This document shows, piece by piece, positions 35,223-44,514 of a DNA stretch of 50,207 nucleotides. Under the pieces are notes generated by a model. The model searched no databases. It was not told the DNA's origin and was given only the letters and a program-made list of their open reading frames with translations. This stretch comes from Hyphomicrobiales bacterium (GTDB lineage Bacteria; Pseudomonadota; Alphaproteobacteria; Rhizobiales; Xanthobacteraceae): the NCBI GenBank assembly GCA_017305715.1, contig JAFKKG010000044.1:1-50207 (forward strand). The letters are read 5' to 3'. Numbering within the stretch: the stretch's first letter is position 1; the number at the start of each line of letters is the position of its first letter. A program made the position numbers and the translations under genes.

Positions 35223-36563
35223 TCACCGGCGTCGAACGTAGATGACACCCCAGCCGAGGCCGAGTGTGGCGGCGATCAGCGAGCCGAGGAGGACGCCGAG
35301 TTTTGCGGCCTTCAACAACCCTTCATCGGAGAAAGCGAGCATCGCGATGAAGATCGACATGGTGAAGCCGATCCCGGCCAGCAGGCCGACGAGACATACG
35401 CCGCCCCACGAAACGCCGGGAGCCAGGCGACACCAGCCAAGCCGTACCGCGACCCAGGTCGCGCCGACAATGCCGAGCGGCTTCCCGGCGACCAGGGCAA
35501 CCATCGTCCCCAGCATCACCAGATGTCCCGCGGCGGAGAGATCGGTGCCGGTCAGGCTGACGCCGGCATTCGCCAGCGCGAAAATCGGCATGACGACGTA
35601 AGCCACCCACGGATGCAGTGCCATCTGCACCCGCGAGACCGGCGGCAATATCTCGCGGTGAGCCACGCGAAGCTCGCGCAGCGGTTGCCCCAACCGATGC
35701 TGATCCCCCGCCTTCACCGCATCGCTGCTGCGCAACTGCTTGAGCACGCGCGACAGCATCTCCAGCGGCTGTTCCCGCATCGGCATGGGGCGCGCCGGAG
35801 TGATCAGCCCGAGTACGACACCCGCGAGCGTCGGATGGATGCCGGCCACCATGAACCCGAGCCAGACCAGCGAGCCGGGCAAGATGTAAAGCGGCGCGGA
35901 GCCGATCCCGATCCGCTGAAAACCCAGCACGGCGAGAACGCCAACCGACGCGATGGCAAATCCGCTGAACTGAAGGCTGGCGGTGTAGAAAATCGCAATG
36001 ATCAGCACCGCGATGATGTCGTCGATAATCGCCAGCGCGAGCAGGAAGACCCTCACATTGACCGGGATCGATCGTCCAAGCAGCGCGAGCACCCCGACCG
36101 CAAAGGCGATGTCGGTGGCGGTCGGCACGGCCCAGCCCTGGCCCCGCGCCGGATCGCTGTTGAGGCTCAGATAGATGAGTGCAGGCGCGATGACGCCGCC
36201 GGTGGCCGCGATCAACGGCAGGATGGCCTGGTCGGGTTTGCTCAGTGCGCCTTCATGAATCTCGCGCCGGATCTCCATGCCGACGACGAGGAAGAAGATC
36301 GTCATCAGCGCGTCGTTGACCCAGAAATGCAGCGACCGGGAAAACACCTGCTCGCCGACACCGATGGTGAGCGGCAGGTTCCAGAACACATGATAGCCAT
36401 GAGCGAACGGAGAATTCGCCCAGATCAGCGCCGCAGCGGCGGCAACCAGCAGCGCAGCGCCGCTGACGGCCTCGACATGCAGGAAGCGTTGAAGGGTGTT
36501 GAGGGCCTGTTCCGCCAGTTGTTGGGCACGCGGCAGGTCGTCAAGTGCAGGACGATCGTTCAT
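35223..36563 (-). CDS. nhaA: Na+/H+ antiporter NhaA
   Basis: 446 residues, about 12 membrane helices. It exports Na+ or Li+ in exchange for H+ and helps pH and salt homeostasis. The signature [16 protein letters not shown] and the ion-binding aspartate pair in [16 protein letters not shown] (equivalent to Asp163/Asp164 of E. coli NhaA) are intact; [18 protein letters not shown] and [10 protein letters not shown] are also typical. The ATG at 36563 is chosen over a start 19 codons earlier because MNDRPALDD fits the cytoplasmic N-terminus. It ends 11 bases from the end of the fusion kinase gene (convergent). Confidence 0.95.
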   Translation of the reverse strand: MNDRPALDDLPRAQQLAEQALNTLQRFLHVEAVSGAALLVAAAAALIWANSPFAHGYHVFWNLPLTIGVGEQVFSRSLHFWVNDALMTIFFLVVGMEIRREIHEGALSKPDQAILPLIAATGGVIAPALIYLSLNSDPARGQGWAVPTATDIAFAVGVLALLGRSIPVNVRVFLLALAIIDDIIAVLIIAIFYTASLQFSGFAIASVGVLAVLGFQRIGIGSAPLYILPGSLVWLGFMVAGIHPTLAGVVLGLITPARPMPMREQPLEMLSRVLKQLRSSDAVKAGDQHRLGQPLRELRVAHREILPPVSRVQMALHPWVAYVVMPIFALANAGVSLTGTDLSAAGHLVMLGTMVALVAGKPLGIVGATWVAVRLGWCRLAPGVSWGGVCLVGLLAGIGFTMSIFIAMLAFSDEGLLKAAKLGVLLGSLIAATLGLGWGVIYVRRR

Positions 36564-36699
36564 AGGACGCACACATTCCGCGTGGCGGCCCGACCATCGC
36601 TTGACCTGCCGCGGCTCCATGCAGCGAACACCCGGAGGCCGTTATACATCGCGATGGCGGCAATTCAACCTTAGAAACATCGGCAATGTCTGATCCGGA

Positions 36700-37140
36700 T
36701 CAACCGCTCCATGCCACCAGGATGGCACCCGCGGCAATCAAAACGACGCCGATCCAGTTGGTCGTTGACAGATGCTCGCCGAGGAACAAAACGCCAAACA
36801 CGGCGACGAGCACCACCGAAAGCTTGTCGATCGGCGCAACACGCGCCGCATCTCCAAGCTTCAGCGCCCGAAAATAGCAGATCCATGACGCTCCGGTGCC
36901 CAGGCCCGAAAGCAACAGGAAGAGCCAGCTGCGGGCCGGAACCGACGCTGGAGCTTGCCAGCCATTGGTGGCCGTCAGGATGCCGCCGAGGGCCGCGATC
37001 ACGACCAGCGTGCGCACGAAGGTGGCGAAGTCGGAGCCGATGTTGGTCACGCCGACCTTGGCGAAAATCGCCGTGAGCGCCGCGAACACGGCCGATAGCA
37101 GGGCCCAAAACTGCCAGAGGGCAAGGATTCCCGGTTTCAC
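36700..37140 (-). CDS. EamA-family half-size transporter
   Basis: 146 residues, one EamA domain with about five membrane helices (ALLSAVFAALTAIFAKVGVT, FVRTLVVIAALGGI, SWLFLLLSGLGTGASWICYF, LSVVLVAVFGVLFLGE, IGVVLIAAGAILVAW). Full-size DMT exporters have two such domains, so this one should work as a dimer. The GTG start at 37140 has AGGGAG 11 bases upstream; the substrate is unknown. A FixK-like box with one mismatch overlaps the stop codon and lies upstream of nhaA. Confidence 0.85.
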   Translation of the reverse strand: MKPGILALWQFWALLSAVFAALTAIFAKVGVTNIGSDFATFVRTLVVIAALGGILTATNGWQAPASVPARSWLFLLLSGLGTGASWICYFRALKLGDAARVAPIDKLSVVLVAVFGVLFLGEHLSTTNWIGVVLIAAGAILVAWSG

Positions 37141-37287
37141 GTTGATTTCTCCCTGTTCAAGCAAGGTACGGCTTCGGCGTGCCCGGCGCGCGCAACCGGG
37201 AATACTCGCACCCACTATCTGGCGTTCGTCAGGCTCGCATCAATCCGAATTGGCTGCGGGCTATTGAGCCCTGTCCCTCCGCCCCTG

Positions 37288-37962
37288 TCACCCCTTCATC
37301 GCCGCACCGACCATCCGAAGCAATTCCGGATCGTCAAAATTTGCAGCCGTCGTGACGGCACCCGCTGCGAGCAGATCGGCATGCGCAAGGCTGGTTCTTA
37401 TCCCGATCGTCGGGATGCCGGCGGCCGATGCGGATTGAATGCCGGAGCGGGAATCTTCGAATGCAACCGACCGCGCCGCCACCCCGCTCACCGCGCGCAA
37501 TCCTTCCAGATACGGCATTGGATGCGGCTTGCCATGGGCAAGCTCGTCGCCGATGACGACAGCCTTGAACCGGCCCCTGATCCCGAGTCCGGACAGCAGC
37601 ATTTCGGCATTCAGCCGCGGCGCGTTGGTCACCGCGACCATGGGGATGCCTGCGCGGTCGGCGTGCGCAAGCAACGGCATCAGGCCGGGCATTGGCTGAA
37701 TTTTTCCGGCGACGAGCGTGCGGAAGGCCGCTTCTTTTTCCCCCATGATCGCCAGCTGGCGCAGCGGCGGTTCGTCCGGCAGAAACCGCTCACCGATCGA
37801 GACGTTGGAGAATCCCTGCAGCTCCTTGGTGTAGCGCGCGTGATCGAAGACGTGACCACGGGAGCCCAGGACCTGATTGAACGCTTCAAGGTGAAGCGCG
37901 TCGGTATCGGCCAGCGTGCCGTCAATGTCGAACAGCAGCGCTTTCCCTGGTGCTGGCGGCAT
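37288..37962 (-). CDS. HAD-superfamily phosphatase (beta-phosphoglucomutase-like subgroup)
   Basis: 224 residues. Motif I is FDIDGTLADTDALH (nucleophile Asp and helper Asp), motif II is VAVTNAPR, motif III the Lys in HGKPHPMPYL, and motif IV FEDSRSGIQSA. A helical C1 cap lies between motifs I and II. Members hydrolyse small phosphate esters or move phosphate within sugars; the exact substrate cannot be told. It lies 19 bases downstream of the response regulator gene on the same strand, so they may share a transcript. Confidence 0.9.
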   Translation of the reverse strand: MPPAPGKALLFDIDGTLADTDALHLEAFNQVLGSRGHVFDHARYTKELQGFSNVSIGERFLPDEPPLRQLAIMGEKEAAFRTLVAGKIQPMPGLMPLLAHADRAGIPMVAVTNAPRLNAEMLLSGLGIRGRFKAVVIGDELAHGKPHPMPYLEGLRAVSGVAARSVAFEDSRSGIQSASAAGIPTIGIRTSLAHADLLAAGAVTTAANFDDPELLRMVGAAMKG

Positions 37963-37981
37963 CTTCTCGAATTCTTTGCCG

Positions 37982-38656
37982 TTACGCCGTCGGCGTACCC
38001 TGGCGCCACTGCCCGCCGGAGATTTTCGCGGCCGCGATCACCGCTTGCGTCCGGCTCTCGACGCCGAGCTTCTGCAGGATCGCAGAGACATGCGCCTTAA
38101 TGGTGGCTTCCGAGACGCCGAGCTCATAGGCGATCTGCTTGTTGAGCAGCCCCTCCGACAGCATCATCAGCACCCGCACCTGCTGCGGGGTCAGCGTCAC
38201 CAGCCGGTCGCGCAGCCGGGTCATGTCGGGATCGCCGGCCGAGGACAGATCGGTGTCCTGCGGAACCCAGACGTCGCCGTCCATCACCTTCATGATGGCG
38301 TCGCGCAACGTATCGACCCCGAAGCGCTTGGGGATGAAACCGGAGGCGCCGAAATCGAGCGACCTTCGGATGGTTCCGGCGTCGTCGCTGGCGGACACGA
38401 TCACCACCGGGATCGCTGGATACTGCGCCCGCAGATAGATCAGGCCGGAGAAGCCCGAAATCCCGGGCATGGTCAGATCGAGCAGGATCAGGTCGACATC
38501 GGAGTCCCGCTCCAGCAGCGCAGTCAGATCGTCGAACGAGCCCGCCTCGCTGATCACGGCCGAGTTCACGACGCTCGCTACCGCCTGCCGCAGGGCGTCG
38601 CGGAACAACGGATGGTCATCGGCGATGACGAGATGGGTAGTGGCGGCGTTCGTCAT
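37982..38656 (-). CDS. LuxR-type response regulator (CrbR/ErdR-like)
   Basis: 224 residues: receiver domain with the acidic pair DDH at 13-15, phospho-acceptor Asp60 in LILLDLTMPG, Thr/Ser in VSASDD and Lys in IPKRFG; a linker; then a LuxR HTH (LTPQQVRVLMMLSEGLLNKQ, followed by ELGVSEATIKAHVSAILQKLG). The receiver has the pattern DHPLFRDALRQAV seen in CrbR/ErdR regulators of acetate metabolism. No kinase is adjacent; the SSS-fusion kinase 2.8 kb away is the natural partner. It is divergent from the MFS permease. Confidence 0.92.
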   Translation of the reverse strand: MTNAATTHLVIADDHPLFRDALRQAVASVVNSAVISEAGSFDDLTALLERDSDVDLILLDLTMPGISGFSGLIYLRAQYPAIPVVIVSASDDAGTIRRSLDFGASGFIPKRFGVDTLRDAIMKVMDGDVWVPQDTDLSSAGDPDMTRLRDRLVTLTPQQVRVLMMLSEGLLNKQIAYELGVSEATIKAHVSAILQKLGVESRTQAVIAAAKISGGQWRQGTPTA

Positions 38657-38812
38657 GGATGTCTCGCAAACGGCTTGCGTAAGCCTTTAGTCGCTGGTCG
38701 CCTTTGTCTCCCGCCGGGCGGCGACGTGCAAGCGCGCAATCCTACCACGTTTGAAAGCAGTTAACCCGCATGATTGTGCGCTGCAATAGGGGGCGACCCT
38801 CCGCACTGATCT

Positions 38813-38842
38813 ATCGCAAAGATCGCAAAAAAGATCGCAAGG
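38813..38842. promoter_or_regulatory. Three ATCGCAA repeats in the divergent regulator/permease gap
   Basis: ATCGCAAAG, ATCGCAAAAAAG and ATCGCAAGG follow directly on each other. They lie between the divergent response regulator (start 38656) and MFS permease (start 38997) genes, in a 340-base gap without other genes. They may be binding sites of the adjacent regulator. Confidence 0.45.
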
Positions 38843-38996
38843 AATGCGCCCCCGCAAAGCCTGGAAAGGGCCAAAAGTCGTATTGGGAGGGATTTCACGG
38901 GGATGTTACCCTTGACGTGAAGCGTACAGCTCAATCCGGCCGAGATCGGCGACGGGCGCGCTGTGTTGCCAATAGATTTCATGGGGAGCGATCGAA

Positions 38997-40679
38997 ATGT
39001 CCACAATGACTGCGACGTCTGCGAGATCGGGGGGAATGACGAAGGACGAACGTTTCGTCATTCTCGCTTCCTCGCTCGGTACCGTGTTCGAATGGTACGA
39101 CTTCTATCTGTTCGGTTCGCTGGCCAGCATCATCGGCCTGCAATTCTTCAACATCATCGATCCGGCCACCAATCAGCCGATGTTCAACCAGGCCACCCGC
39201 GATATCTTCGCGCTGCTGGCCTTCGCTGCGGGCTTCATCGTCCGTCCGTTCGGCGCCATCGTGTTCGGTCGCGTCGGCGACATCGTCGGCCGCAAATACA
39301 CCTTCCTCGTCACTATCTTGATCATGGGCCTGTCGACCTTCATCGTCGGCATCCTGCCCAGCGCGGCAAGCATCGGCATTGCGGCGCCGATCATCCTGAT
39401 CGGTCTGCGCCTGTTGCAGGGCCTTGCGCTCGGCGGCGAGTATGGCGGCGCGGCAACCTACGTGGCCGAGCACGCCCCGATGGGTAAGCGCGGCTACTAC
39501 ACCTCGTTCATCCAGACCACGGCAACGCTCGGCCTGTTTCTGTCGCTGCTGGTGATTCTGTTCACCCGCGCCTGGCTCGGCGAGGCGGAATTCGCGAAGT
39601 GGGGCTGGCGCGTTCCGTTCCTGGTCTCGGTGCTCCTGCTCGGCATCTCGGTCTGGATCCGGCTGCGGCTCAATGAATCGCCGGTATTCCAGAAGATGAA
39701 GGACGAGGGCAAGAGTTCGAAGGCTCCGCTGACCGAAGCCTTCGCCAACTGGAGCAACGCCAAGATCGTCATCCTGGCGCTGATCGGCGGCGTGATGGGT
39801 CAGGGCGTGGTCTGGTACACGGGCCAGTTCTACGCGCTGTTCTTCATGCAATCGATCCTCAAGGTCGACGGTTACACCGCCAACCTCTTGATCGCCTGGT
39901 CGCTGCTGCTCGGCACCGGCTTCTTCATCGTATTCGGCGTGCTGTCCGACAAGATCGGCCGCAAGCCGGTCATCCTGGCGGGCTGCCTGATCGCGGCGCT
40001 GACCTTCTTCCCGATCTTCCGGATGATCACCACCAACGCCAACCCGGCGCTGGAAAAGGCCATCGAGTCGGTCAAGGTCGAGGTGGTCGCCGATCCGAAG
40101 GGCTGCGGCGATCTGTTCAACCCGGTCGGCACCCGCGTCTTCACCTCGCCTTGCGATGTCGCCCGCGCCTACCTCGCACAGCAGTCGGTCAGGTACTCGA
40201 CCCGCTACGAGGGGACCGGCGTGAAGGTGGTCGTCAACGGCAAGGACGTGCCCTACACGGACGCCAAGACGTCGAACGCACCGCTGCTCGCGGCAGTGCA
40301 GGCCGCTGGGTACCCGAAGGCGGGCGACGCCCAGATCGTGAAGATGGCACATCCGTTCGACATCTTCCGGCCGCAAGTCGCGGCGGTCATCGGACTGCTG
40401 TTCATCCTCGTGATCTTCGTCACCATGGTGTACGGGCCGATCGCGGCGATGCTGGTCGAACTGTTCCCGACCAAGATCCGCTACACCTCGATGTCGCTGC
40501 CCTATCACATCGGCAACGGCTGGTTCGGCGGTCTGTTGCCCGCGACCGCGTTCGCGATCGTGGCCTCGACCGGCGATATCTACGCAGGTCTCTGGTATCC
40601 GATCGTCTTCGCGGCGATCACCGCCGTCGTCGGCTTCTTCTTCCTGCCGGAAACCAAGGACGTCGACATCACGAAGTAA
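38997..40679 (+). CDS. MHS-family MFS transporter with soluble insertion
   Basis: 560 residues, about 110 more than typical MHS (metabolite:H+ symporter) members. The family start FEWYDFYLFGSLA, the loop GRVGDIVGRKY, RLLQGLALGGEYGGAATYVAEHAP and the later FGVLSDKIGRKPVIL are all present, so a proton-coupled importer of an organic acid or similar solute is likely. The extra segment (about residues 345-460, from NANPALEKA to KMAHPFDIF) lies between membrane helices and contains two cysteines (GCGDLF and SPCDVARAY) that could pair in the periplasm. Start at 38997 with GGGGAGC upstream. The divergent regulator suggests control by the CrbSR-like system. Confidence 0.9.
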   Translation: MSTMTATSARSGGMTKDERFVILASSLGTVFEWYDFYLFGSLASIIGLQFFNIIDPATNQPMFNQATRDIFALLAFAAGFIVRPFGAIVFGRVGDIVGRKYTFLVTILIMGLSTFIVGILPSAASIGIAAPIILIGLRLLQGLALGGEYGGAATYVAEHAPMGKRGYYTSFIQTTATLGLFLSLLVILFTRAWLGEAEFAKWGWRVPFLVSVLLLGISVWIRLRLNESPVFQKMKDEGKSSKAPLTEAFANWSNAKIVILALIGGVMGQGVVWYTGQFYALFFMQSILKVDGYTANLLIAWSLLLGTGFFIVFGVLSDKIGRKPVILAGCLIAALTFFPIFRMITTNANPALEKAIESVKVEVVADPKGCGDLFNPVGTRVFTSPCDVARAYLAQQSVRYSTRYEGTGVKVVVNGKDVPYTDAKTSNAPLLAAVQAAGYPKAGDAQIVKMAHPFDIFRPQVAAVIGLLFILVIFVTMVYGPIAAMLVELFPTKIRYTSMSLPYHIGNGWFGGLLPATAFAIVASTGDIYAGLWYPIVFAAITAVVGFFFLPETKDVDITK

Positions 40680-40731
40680 TCCGTTTTCGTCCGGCGGGTG
40701 GTAGCCGCCGGACGTTCACGTAACGAGCCAT

Positions 40732-40763
40732 CGGCCGCGGATCCCTCCGCGGCCGTTTTTTTT
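40732..40763 (+). terminator. Rho-independent terminator after the MFS gene
   Basis: Stem CGGCCGCGG / CCGCGGCCG, six-base loop, then eight T. It also faces the convergent yjbQ gene. Confidence 0.93.
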
Positions 40764-40774
40764 GCAGGCACGTC

Positions 40775-41248
40775 TCAGGTCGTCGCGCCGATGAACTGCA
40801 GCACGATCTCGCGCCGGTGCGGCCGCGCCCGGTGCTCGATCAGGTAGATCGCCTGCCATGTCCCCAGCGCCAGCGCGCCGCGCAGCACCGGGATCTGCAG
40901 CGAGGTCGCGGTCAGCATGGTCTTGATGTGGGCGGGCATGTCATCGGGCCCTTCGGTGTCGTGGCGCCACCCGGCGTTTTCGGGCGCGGCCCGGTTCAGC
41001 GCCGTCATGAGATCCACAAGCACCGTCGGGTCGGCATTCTCCTGGATCGTCAGCGACGCCGAGGTATGGCGGATGAACAGCGTTACCGCGCCCTCGCGCC
41101 CGCCGGCCTCGCGCACGAACGTGGCGACTTCGGCCGTAAGATCGGAAAAGCCCGCCCCCGGGGTTTGAACCGACAGCAGCGAGGAGACGATGGTGGTCGC
41201 CGTGACCGTCGAGGGCGCGGTGCGGGAGATTGATCCGGGTGATGTCAT
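40775..41248 (-). CDS. yjbQ: YjbQ/UPF0047 family protein
   Basis: 157 residues. Family motifs are complete: TLFIRHTSASLTIQENADP, HDTEGPDDMPAHIKTML and GTWQAIYLIEHR. Members form trimers with a bound metal at the conserved His residues; some have been reported to show weak thiamine phosphate synthase activity, and the physiological role is uncertain. The open frame continues upstream through a repeat element, so the ATG at 41248 is chosen. Confidence 0.9.
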   Translation of the reverse strand: MTSPGSISRTAPSTVTATTIVSSLLSVQTPGAGFSDLTAEVATFVREAGGREGAVTLFIRHTSASLTIQENADPTVLVDLMTALNRAAPENAGWRHDTEGPDDMPAHIKTMLTATSLQIPVLRGALALGTWQAIYLIEHRARPHRREIVLQFIGATT

Positions 41249-41264
41249 AAGAGCCAATCTTGCT

Positions 41265-41386
41265 GTCGTCCCGGCGAAGGCCGGAACCCATGCTCCGCGG
41301 CCGCGCGGTTTCGGGCAGCAGGAGTTGATCCTTTTTGCGAATAGCCAACGCCGGTGGCTACAGGTCCCGGCCTTCGCCGGGACGAC
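41265..41386. repeat. Inverted repeat, second copy of the 7414-7540 family
   Basis: Arms GTCGTCCCGGCGAAGGCCGG (41265-) and the complement near 41364-41386 match those at 7414-7540 with single-base differences. The interior TAGCCACCGG motif is shared in opposite orientation. Located between yjbQ and a periplasmic protein gene. Confidence 0.75.
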
Positions 41387-41391
41387 TGAAT

Positions 41392-41928
41392 TCAAATCCT
41401 GCCGTTGACGTCCTTCTGCACCCGGTTGGCCATATCCACCAACCGCCGCCAGGCTCGCTCGAGAAACGACATCATGCGATCCATGTCGCGGTCGCTCGGC
41501 AGCGGGATTTCGATCTTGCGTTCGCCCTCGGCGCTTTTGGGCTCGCTCTTCTTGAGCGAGTCGGATTTCGGCATCGGCTCTTCGATCTTGCCGGCCACCA
41601 CGGGTTCACGCGAGGCGAGATCGCTCTTGAGTTTTGCATTCTCGGACTGCAGCCGCCCGATCTCCGCATCCAGCGCCGCGCGCTCGTCGGGGACGGCATA
41701 GCAGGCCCAGCCGGCACCTGAATTGTTGCAGGTCGAAACCGCGCCGGTGCGGGTGTCGAGCCGCAGCACGCCGTCCGGCGTCGAGGACAGCGCATAGCGG
41801 CCGTTCTCGGTATCCGGCATCGCCTGCGGCGGCGCCGCCCTTACGCCGGCAAGACCCAGCGCCATCGCGGCAACCGGGATCGCAAGCATGGCGTGAAACA
41901 ATCGTGAGGACGAAGTTGCTGTACTCAT
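41392..41928 (-). CDS. Exported coiled-coil protein of unknown function
   Basis: 178 residues: signal peptide (AMLAIPVAAMALGLAGVRAA), a small beta domain with NGRYALSSTPDGVLRLDTRT and two cysteines in VSTCNNSGAGWACYAVP, then a coiled coil (DERAALDAEIGRLQSENAKL) and a polar tail. The Trp-Cys-Tyr pattern is shared with hypothetical proteins of Bradyrhizobium as far as I recall; no function known. Confidence 0.8.
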   Translation of the reverse strand: MSTATSSSRLFHAMLAIPVAAMALGLAGVRAAPPQAMPDTENGRYALSSTPDGVLRLDTRTGAVSTCNNSGAGWACYAVPDERAALDAEIGRLQSENAKLKSDLASREPVVAGKIEEPMPKSDSLKKSEPKSAEGERKIEIPLPSDRDMDRMMSFLERAWRRLVDMANRVQKDVNGRI

Positions 41929-41992
41929 GGGCTGGCTCCCGCCTTAAGGACAGTACCGGTTTCCTCAACCGCCAGAGCGCGTCACCGGCGCC

Positions 41993-42616
41993 CTAGACCT
42001 TTGAGCTATAGGCCGCCCGGCCGGACTTCAACGCATCGCCCAGCAATTCGATCCGGTCCTGTCCCCAGAACACTTCGCCATCCAGCACATAGACCGGTGA
42101 GCCGAACACATCGGCCGCCAGCGCATCCTGACGATTCTGCTCATAGGCCGCGCTGATCGCCTCGGTGGCGGAGCGCTCCACCAATTGCCTGCCGGGCAGC
42201 CCGGATTCGTCGGCCAGTTTCGCAATCGTGGCCGGATCGGCCAGATCGAGCTGATCCTCCCACACGCCGGCAAAGCCACGCCGCAGGAACCGATCGGGAT
42301 CGAGCCCCGCCTCGATCGCGGCGATCACGGTGCCGTCCGCAAGCCTGGCGTTGAACGGCCAGTTCGCCGGCTGAAGATGGAATTTCAAGCCGCGCTTGTC
42401 GCGCCAGCGCTGCAACTCCACCATCCGGTAGCGCTGCCGCACCGGATGGCGCTTCATCAGCGGCAACCCGCCGGTCTCCGAGAACAAATCGACCAGCACC
42501 ACCGGCCTGTGATTTACCTTGAGGCCGTAGGTCTTGACGAGGTCTTGAAACGGCCCATGGCCGATATAGGCCCACGGCGATTGAAACGAGAAATAATAAT
42601 CGACCTGGCGCGGCAT
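41993..42616 (-). CDS. 2-hydroxychromene-2-carboxylate isomerase-like protein (DsbA fold)
   Basis: 207 residues of the thioredoxin-fold kappa/HCCA isomerase family. The catalytic serine is in YYFSFQSPWAYIGH near residue 12, in place of the CxxC of DsbA; later landmarks are PANWPFNARLADG and FGSPVYVLDGEVFWGQDRI with the cis-Pro. Such enzymes use glutathione for isomerisation in aromatic degradation, but no other aromatic pathway gene is nearby. The actual substrate is uncertain. Confidence 0.87.
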   Translation of the reverse strand: MPRQVDYYFSFQSPWAYIGHGPFQDLVKTYGLKVNHRPVVLVDLFSETGGLPLMKRHPVRQRYRMVELQRWRDKRGLKFHLQPANWPFNARLADGTVIAAIEAGLDPDRFLRRGFAGVWEDQLDLADPATIAKLADESGLPGRQLVERSATEAISAAYEQNRQDALAADVFGSPVYVLDGEVFWGQDRIELLGDALKSGRAAYSSKV

Positions 42617-42883
42617 GCGGGCTCCGGAACGCTGACATCAGCGATGCAAACCGCATCCCAACAGACCGGCAAAACAGGCGCAAGGTCGCTCCGTACCGCA
42701 TAAGGACCTTTTGTTTTGACAGGTTTTCTTGAAGCGAACCGGCGGCCAAGCCGGGTCATTTCCAGGGCCCGCTTCGCTGGAAAACGCTTTTGCTGCTGCA
42801 CTGCGATTGCGGGTCCACAGGGCCGTGGAATATCTCTAAATAAACCCAGTCAAATCAACGCACTAACTGGTTACGACGCAATC

Positions 42884-42912
42884 TTGACTTGATTAGACGC
42901 GGTAAGTATGGT
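42884..42912 (+). promoter_or_regulatory. Candidate sigma-70 promoter of the F0 operon
   Basis: TTGACT and TATGGT separated by 17 bases, 66 bases before the atpI ATG. It is the best match in the 361-base gap (42617-42977), which holds no other gene I can see. Confidence 0.5.
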
Positions 42913-42977
42913 CCGCGCGGCTTTGAAGGGTGACGGGCGCAATTTCCATCAACCGCAGCATCGTTTAATGTCTTGGC

Positions 42978-43349
42978 ATGGCCAAAGACAAAAGCGACAC
43001 CGCAGGTGGAAATCGCGAACAATCGTCGTCCGATGAAGCTGCGCTTTCCGCAAGGCTCGGAAGTCTCGATCACCGGTTGTCCGAAATCCGTGACAGCCGC
43101 AAAATCGGGACTGACCAACCCGGCACTGAAAGCGGCGACAGGGCTGCCAGAGCTTCGGCGATGGCGCTTGGTTTCCGCCTTTCCTCGGAGTTGGTTGCGG
43201 GCGTTGCCGTCGGGGCAGGGATTGGCTGGGGTTTCGACCGCTTGTTGTCGACATCGCCGTTCGGTTTCATCGTGTTTTTGCTGCTCGGCTTCGTCGCCGG
43301 CGTCGTCAACGTGGTGAGATCTGCAGGCGTAGCCTCGGGCAGACGCTGA
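42978..43349 (+). CDS. atpI: F0F1 ATP synthase subunit I (AtpI/AtpZ type)
   Basis: 123 residues: a polar N-terminal 65 residues and two membrane helices ([20 protein letters not shown] and [19 protein letters not shown]). Members assist assembly of the c-ring or carry Mg2+; they are the usual first gene of the alphaproteobacterial F0 operon. Confidence 0.9.
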   Translation: MAKDKSDTAGGNREQSSSDEAALSARLGSLDHRLSEIRDSRKIGTDQPGTESGDRAARASAMALGFRLSSELVAGVAVGAGIGWGFDRLLSTSPFGFIVFLLLGFVAGVVNVVRSAGVASGRR

Positions 43350-43422
43350 GCGCCGACGGGAAGTCACGACATTTGAAATTCGATTGCCGGCACCCCAGGC
43401 CGGCGGACCAAGGCCCGCGCGG

Positions 43423-44172
43423 ATGAAAATCGACCCGATTCATCAGTTCAATATCGAGCCCCTCTTCACGATCGGCCATATCGGCAACCAGGCGATCGTT
43501 TTCACCAATTCGTCGCTCTACATGTTCATCGCGGTGGCGCTGACTGCGGTGCTGATGCTCGGTGGCGGACGGCAGCTGGTTCCCGGCCGTTTCCAGTCGA
43601 TCGCCGAAATCTCCTACGAGTTCGTCGCGAGCACGATCCGCAGCACCGCCGGCTCGGAAGGCATGAAGTTCTTCCCGCTGATCTTCTCGCTGTTCATGTT
43701 CATCTGCGTCTCGAACCTCGTCGGGATCATCCCCTACACGTTCACGATTTCGAGCCACATCATCGTGACCGCCGCGCTGGCGTTCCTGGTGTTCTTCACG
43801 GTCCTGATCTACGGCCTCTACAAGAACGGCTTCAAATTCTTCAAGATTTTCGTGCCCTCCGGCGTGCCGATCTACATCCTGCCGCTGGTGATGTTCATCG
43901 AAATCCTGTCGTTCTTCCTGCGGCCGGTTTCGCACAGCGTCCGTCTGTTCGCCAACATGCTGGCCGGCCACATCGCGCTCAAGGTGTTCGCGGGCTTCGT
44001 CGCGATGCTCGGCGTTTCACTCGGCACGGTCGGCTGGATCGGCGGCATGTTGCCGCTGGCGCTTACTGTCGCACTGACCGCGCTGGAACTGCTGGTCGCG
44101 TTCCTGCAGGCCTACGTGTTCGCGATCCTCACCTGTATCTACCTCAACGACGCCATTCATCCGGGACACTAA
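43423..44172 (+). CDS. atpB: F0 ATP synthase subunit a
   Basis: 249 residues, membrane-embedded stator half-channel for protons. Key Arg is in [23 protein letters not shown]; the C-terminal helix has [20 protein letters not shown]. The family start [15 protein letters not shown] fixes the ATG at 43423 rather than a TTG 13 codons earlier. Confidence 0.97.
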   Translation: MKIDPIHQFNIEPLFTIGHIGNQAIVFTNSSLYMFIAVALTAVLMLGGGRQLVPGRFQSIAEISYEFVASTIRSTAGSEGMKFFPLIFSLFMFICVSNLVGIIPYTFTISSHIIVTAALAFLVFFTVLIYGLYKNGFKFFKIFVPSGVPIYILPLVMFIEILSFFLRPVSHSVRLFANMLAGHIALKVFAGFVAMLGVSLGTVGWIGGMLPLALTVALTALELLVAFLQAYVFAILTCIYLNDAIHPGH

Positions 44173-44226
44173 GCGGTCCGGGGAATTTCCACCCACACTT
44201 TGTCTTTCTCTCAAGGAGCTCAAGAA

Positions 44227-44457
44227 ATGGAACCGGCAGCAGCAAAACTTATCGGCGCGGGCATCGCATGCATCGGCATGGGCGGTGCGGGCGTCGGCGT
44301 GGGCATCATCTTCGGCAACTACCTCGCCGCAGCGGTGCGCAATCCTTCCGCAGCCCAGGGCCAGTTCGGCAACCTGATCTTCGGCTTCGCCGTGACCGAA
44401 GCGCTCGGCATTTTCTCGCTGCTGATCGCGCTGCTGCTGCTGTTCGTTCCGCTCTGA
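44227..44457 (+). CDS. atpE: F0 ATP synthase subunit c
   Basis: 76 residues, two-helix hairpin of the proton-translocating ring. Helix 1 has the GxGxG pattern [11 protein letters not shown], the polar loop is AVRNPSAAQ, and the ion-binding Glu lies in [20 protein letters not shown] precedes the ATG at 44227. Confidence 0.97.
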   Translation: MEPAAAKLIGAGIACIGMGGAGVGVGIIFGNYLAAAVRNPSAAQGQFGNLIFGFAVTEALGIFSLLIALLLLFVPL

Positions 44458-44514
44458 GCTGAACCTCCTCGCGCCGCCGACCGGCGGCGCGCATGACAGC
44501 AACAGGAGTAACCC

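Noticed and set aside
38979-40508. 509-residue minus-strand open frame
   Set aside because: Antisense to the MFS permease and with shadow-frame composition.
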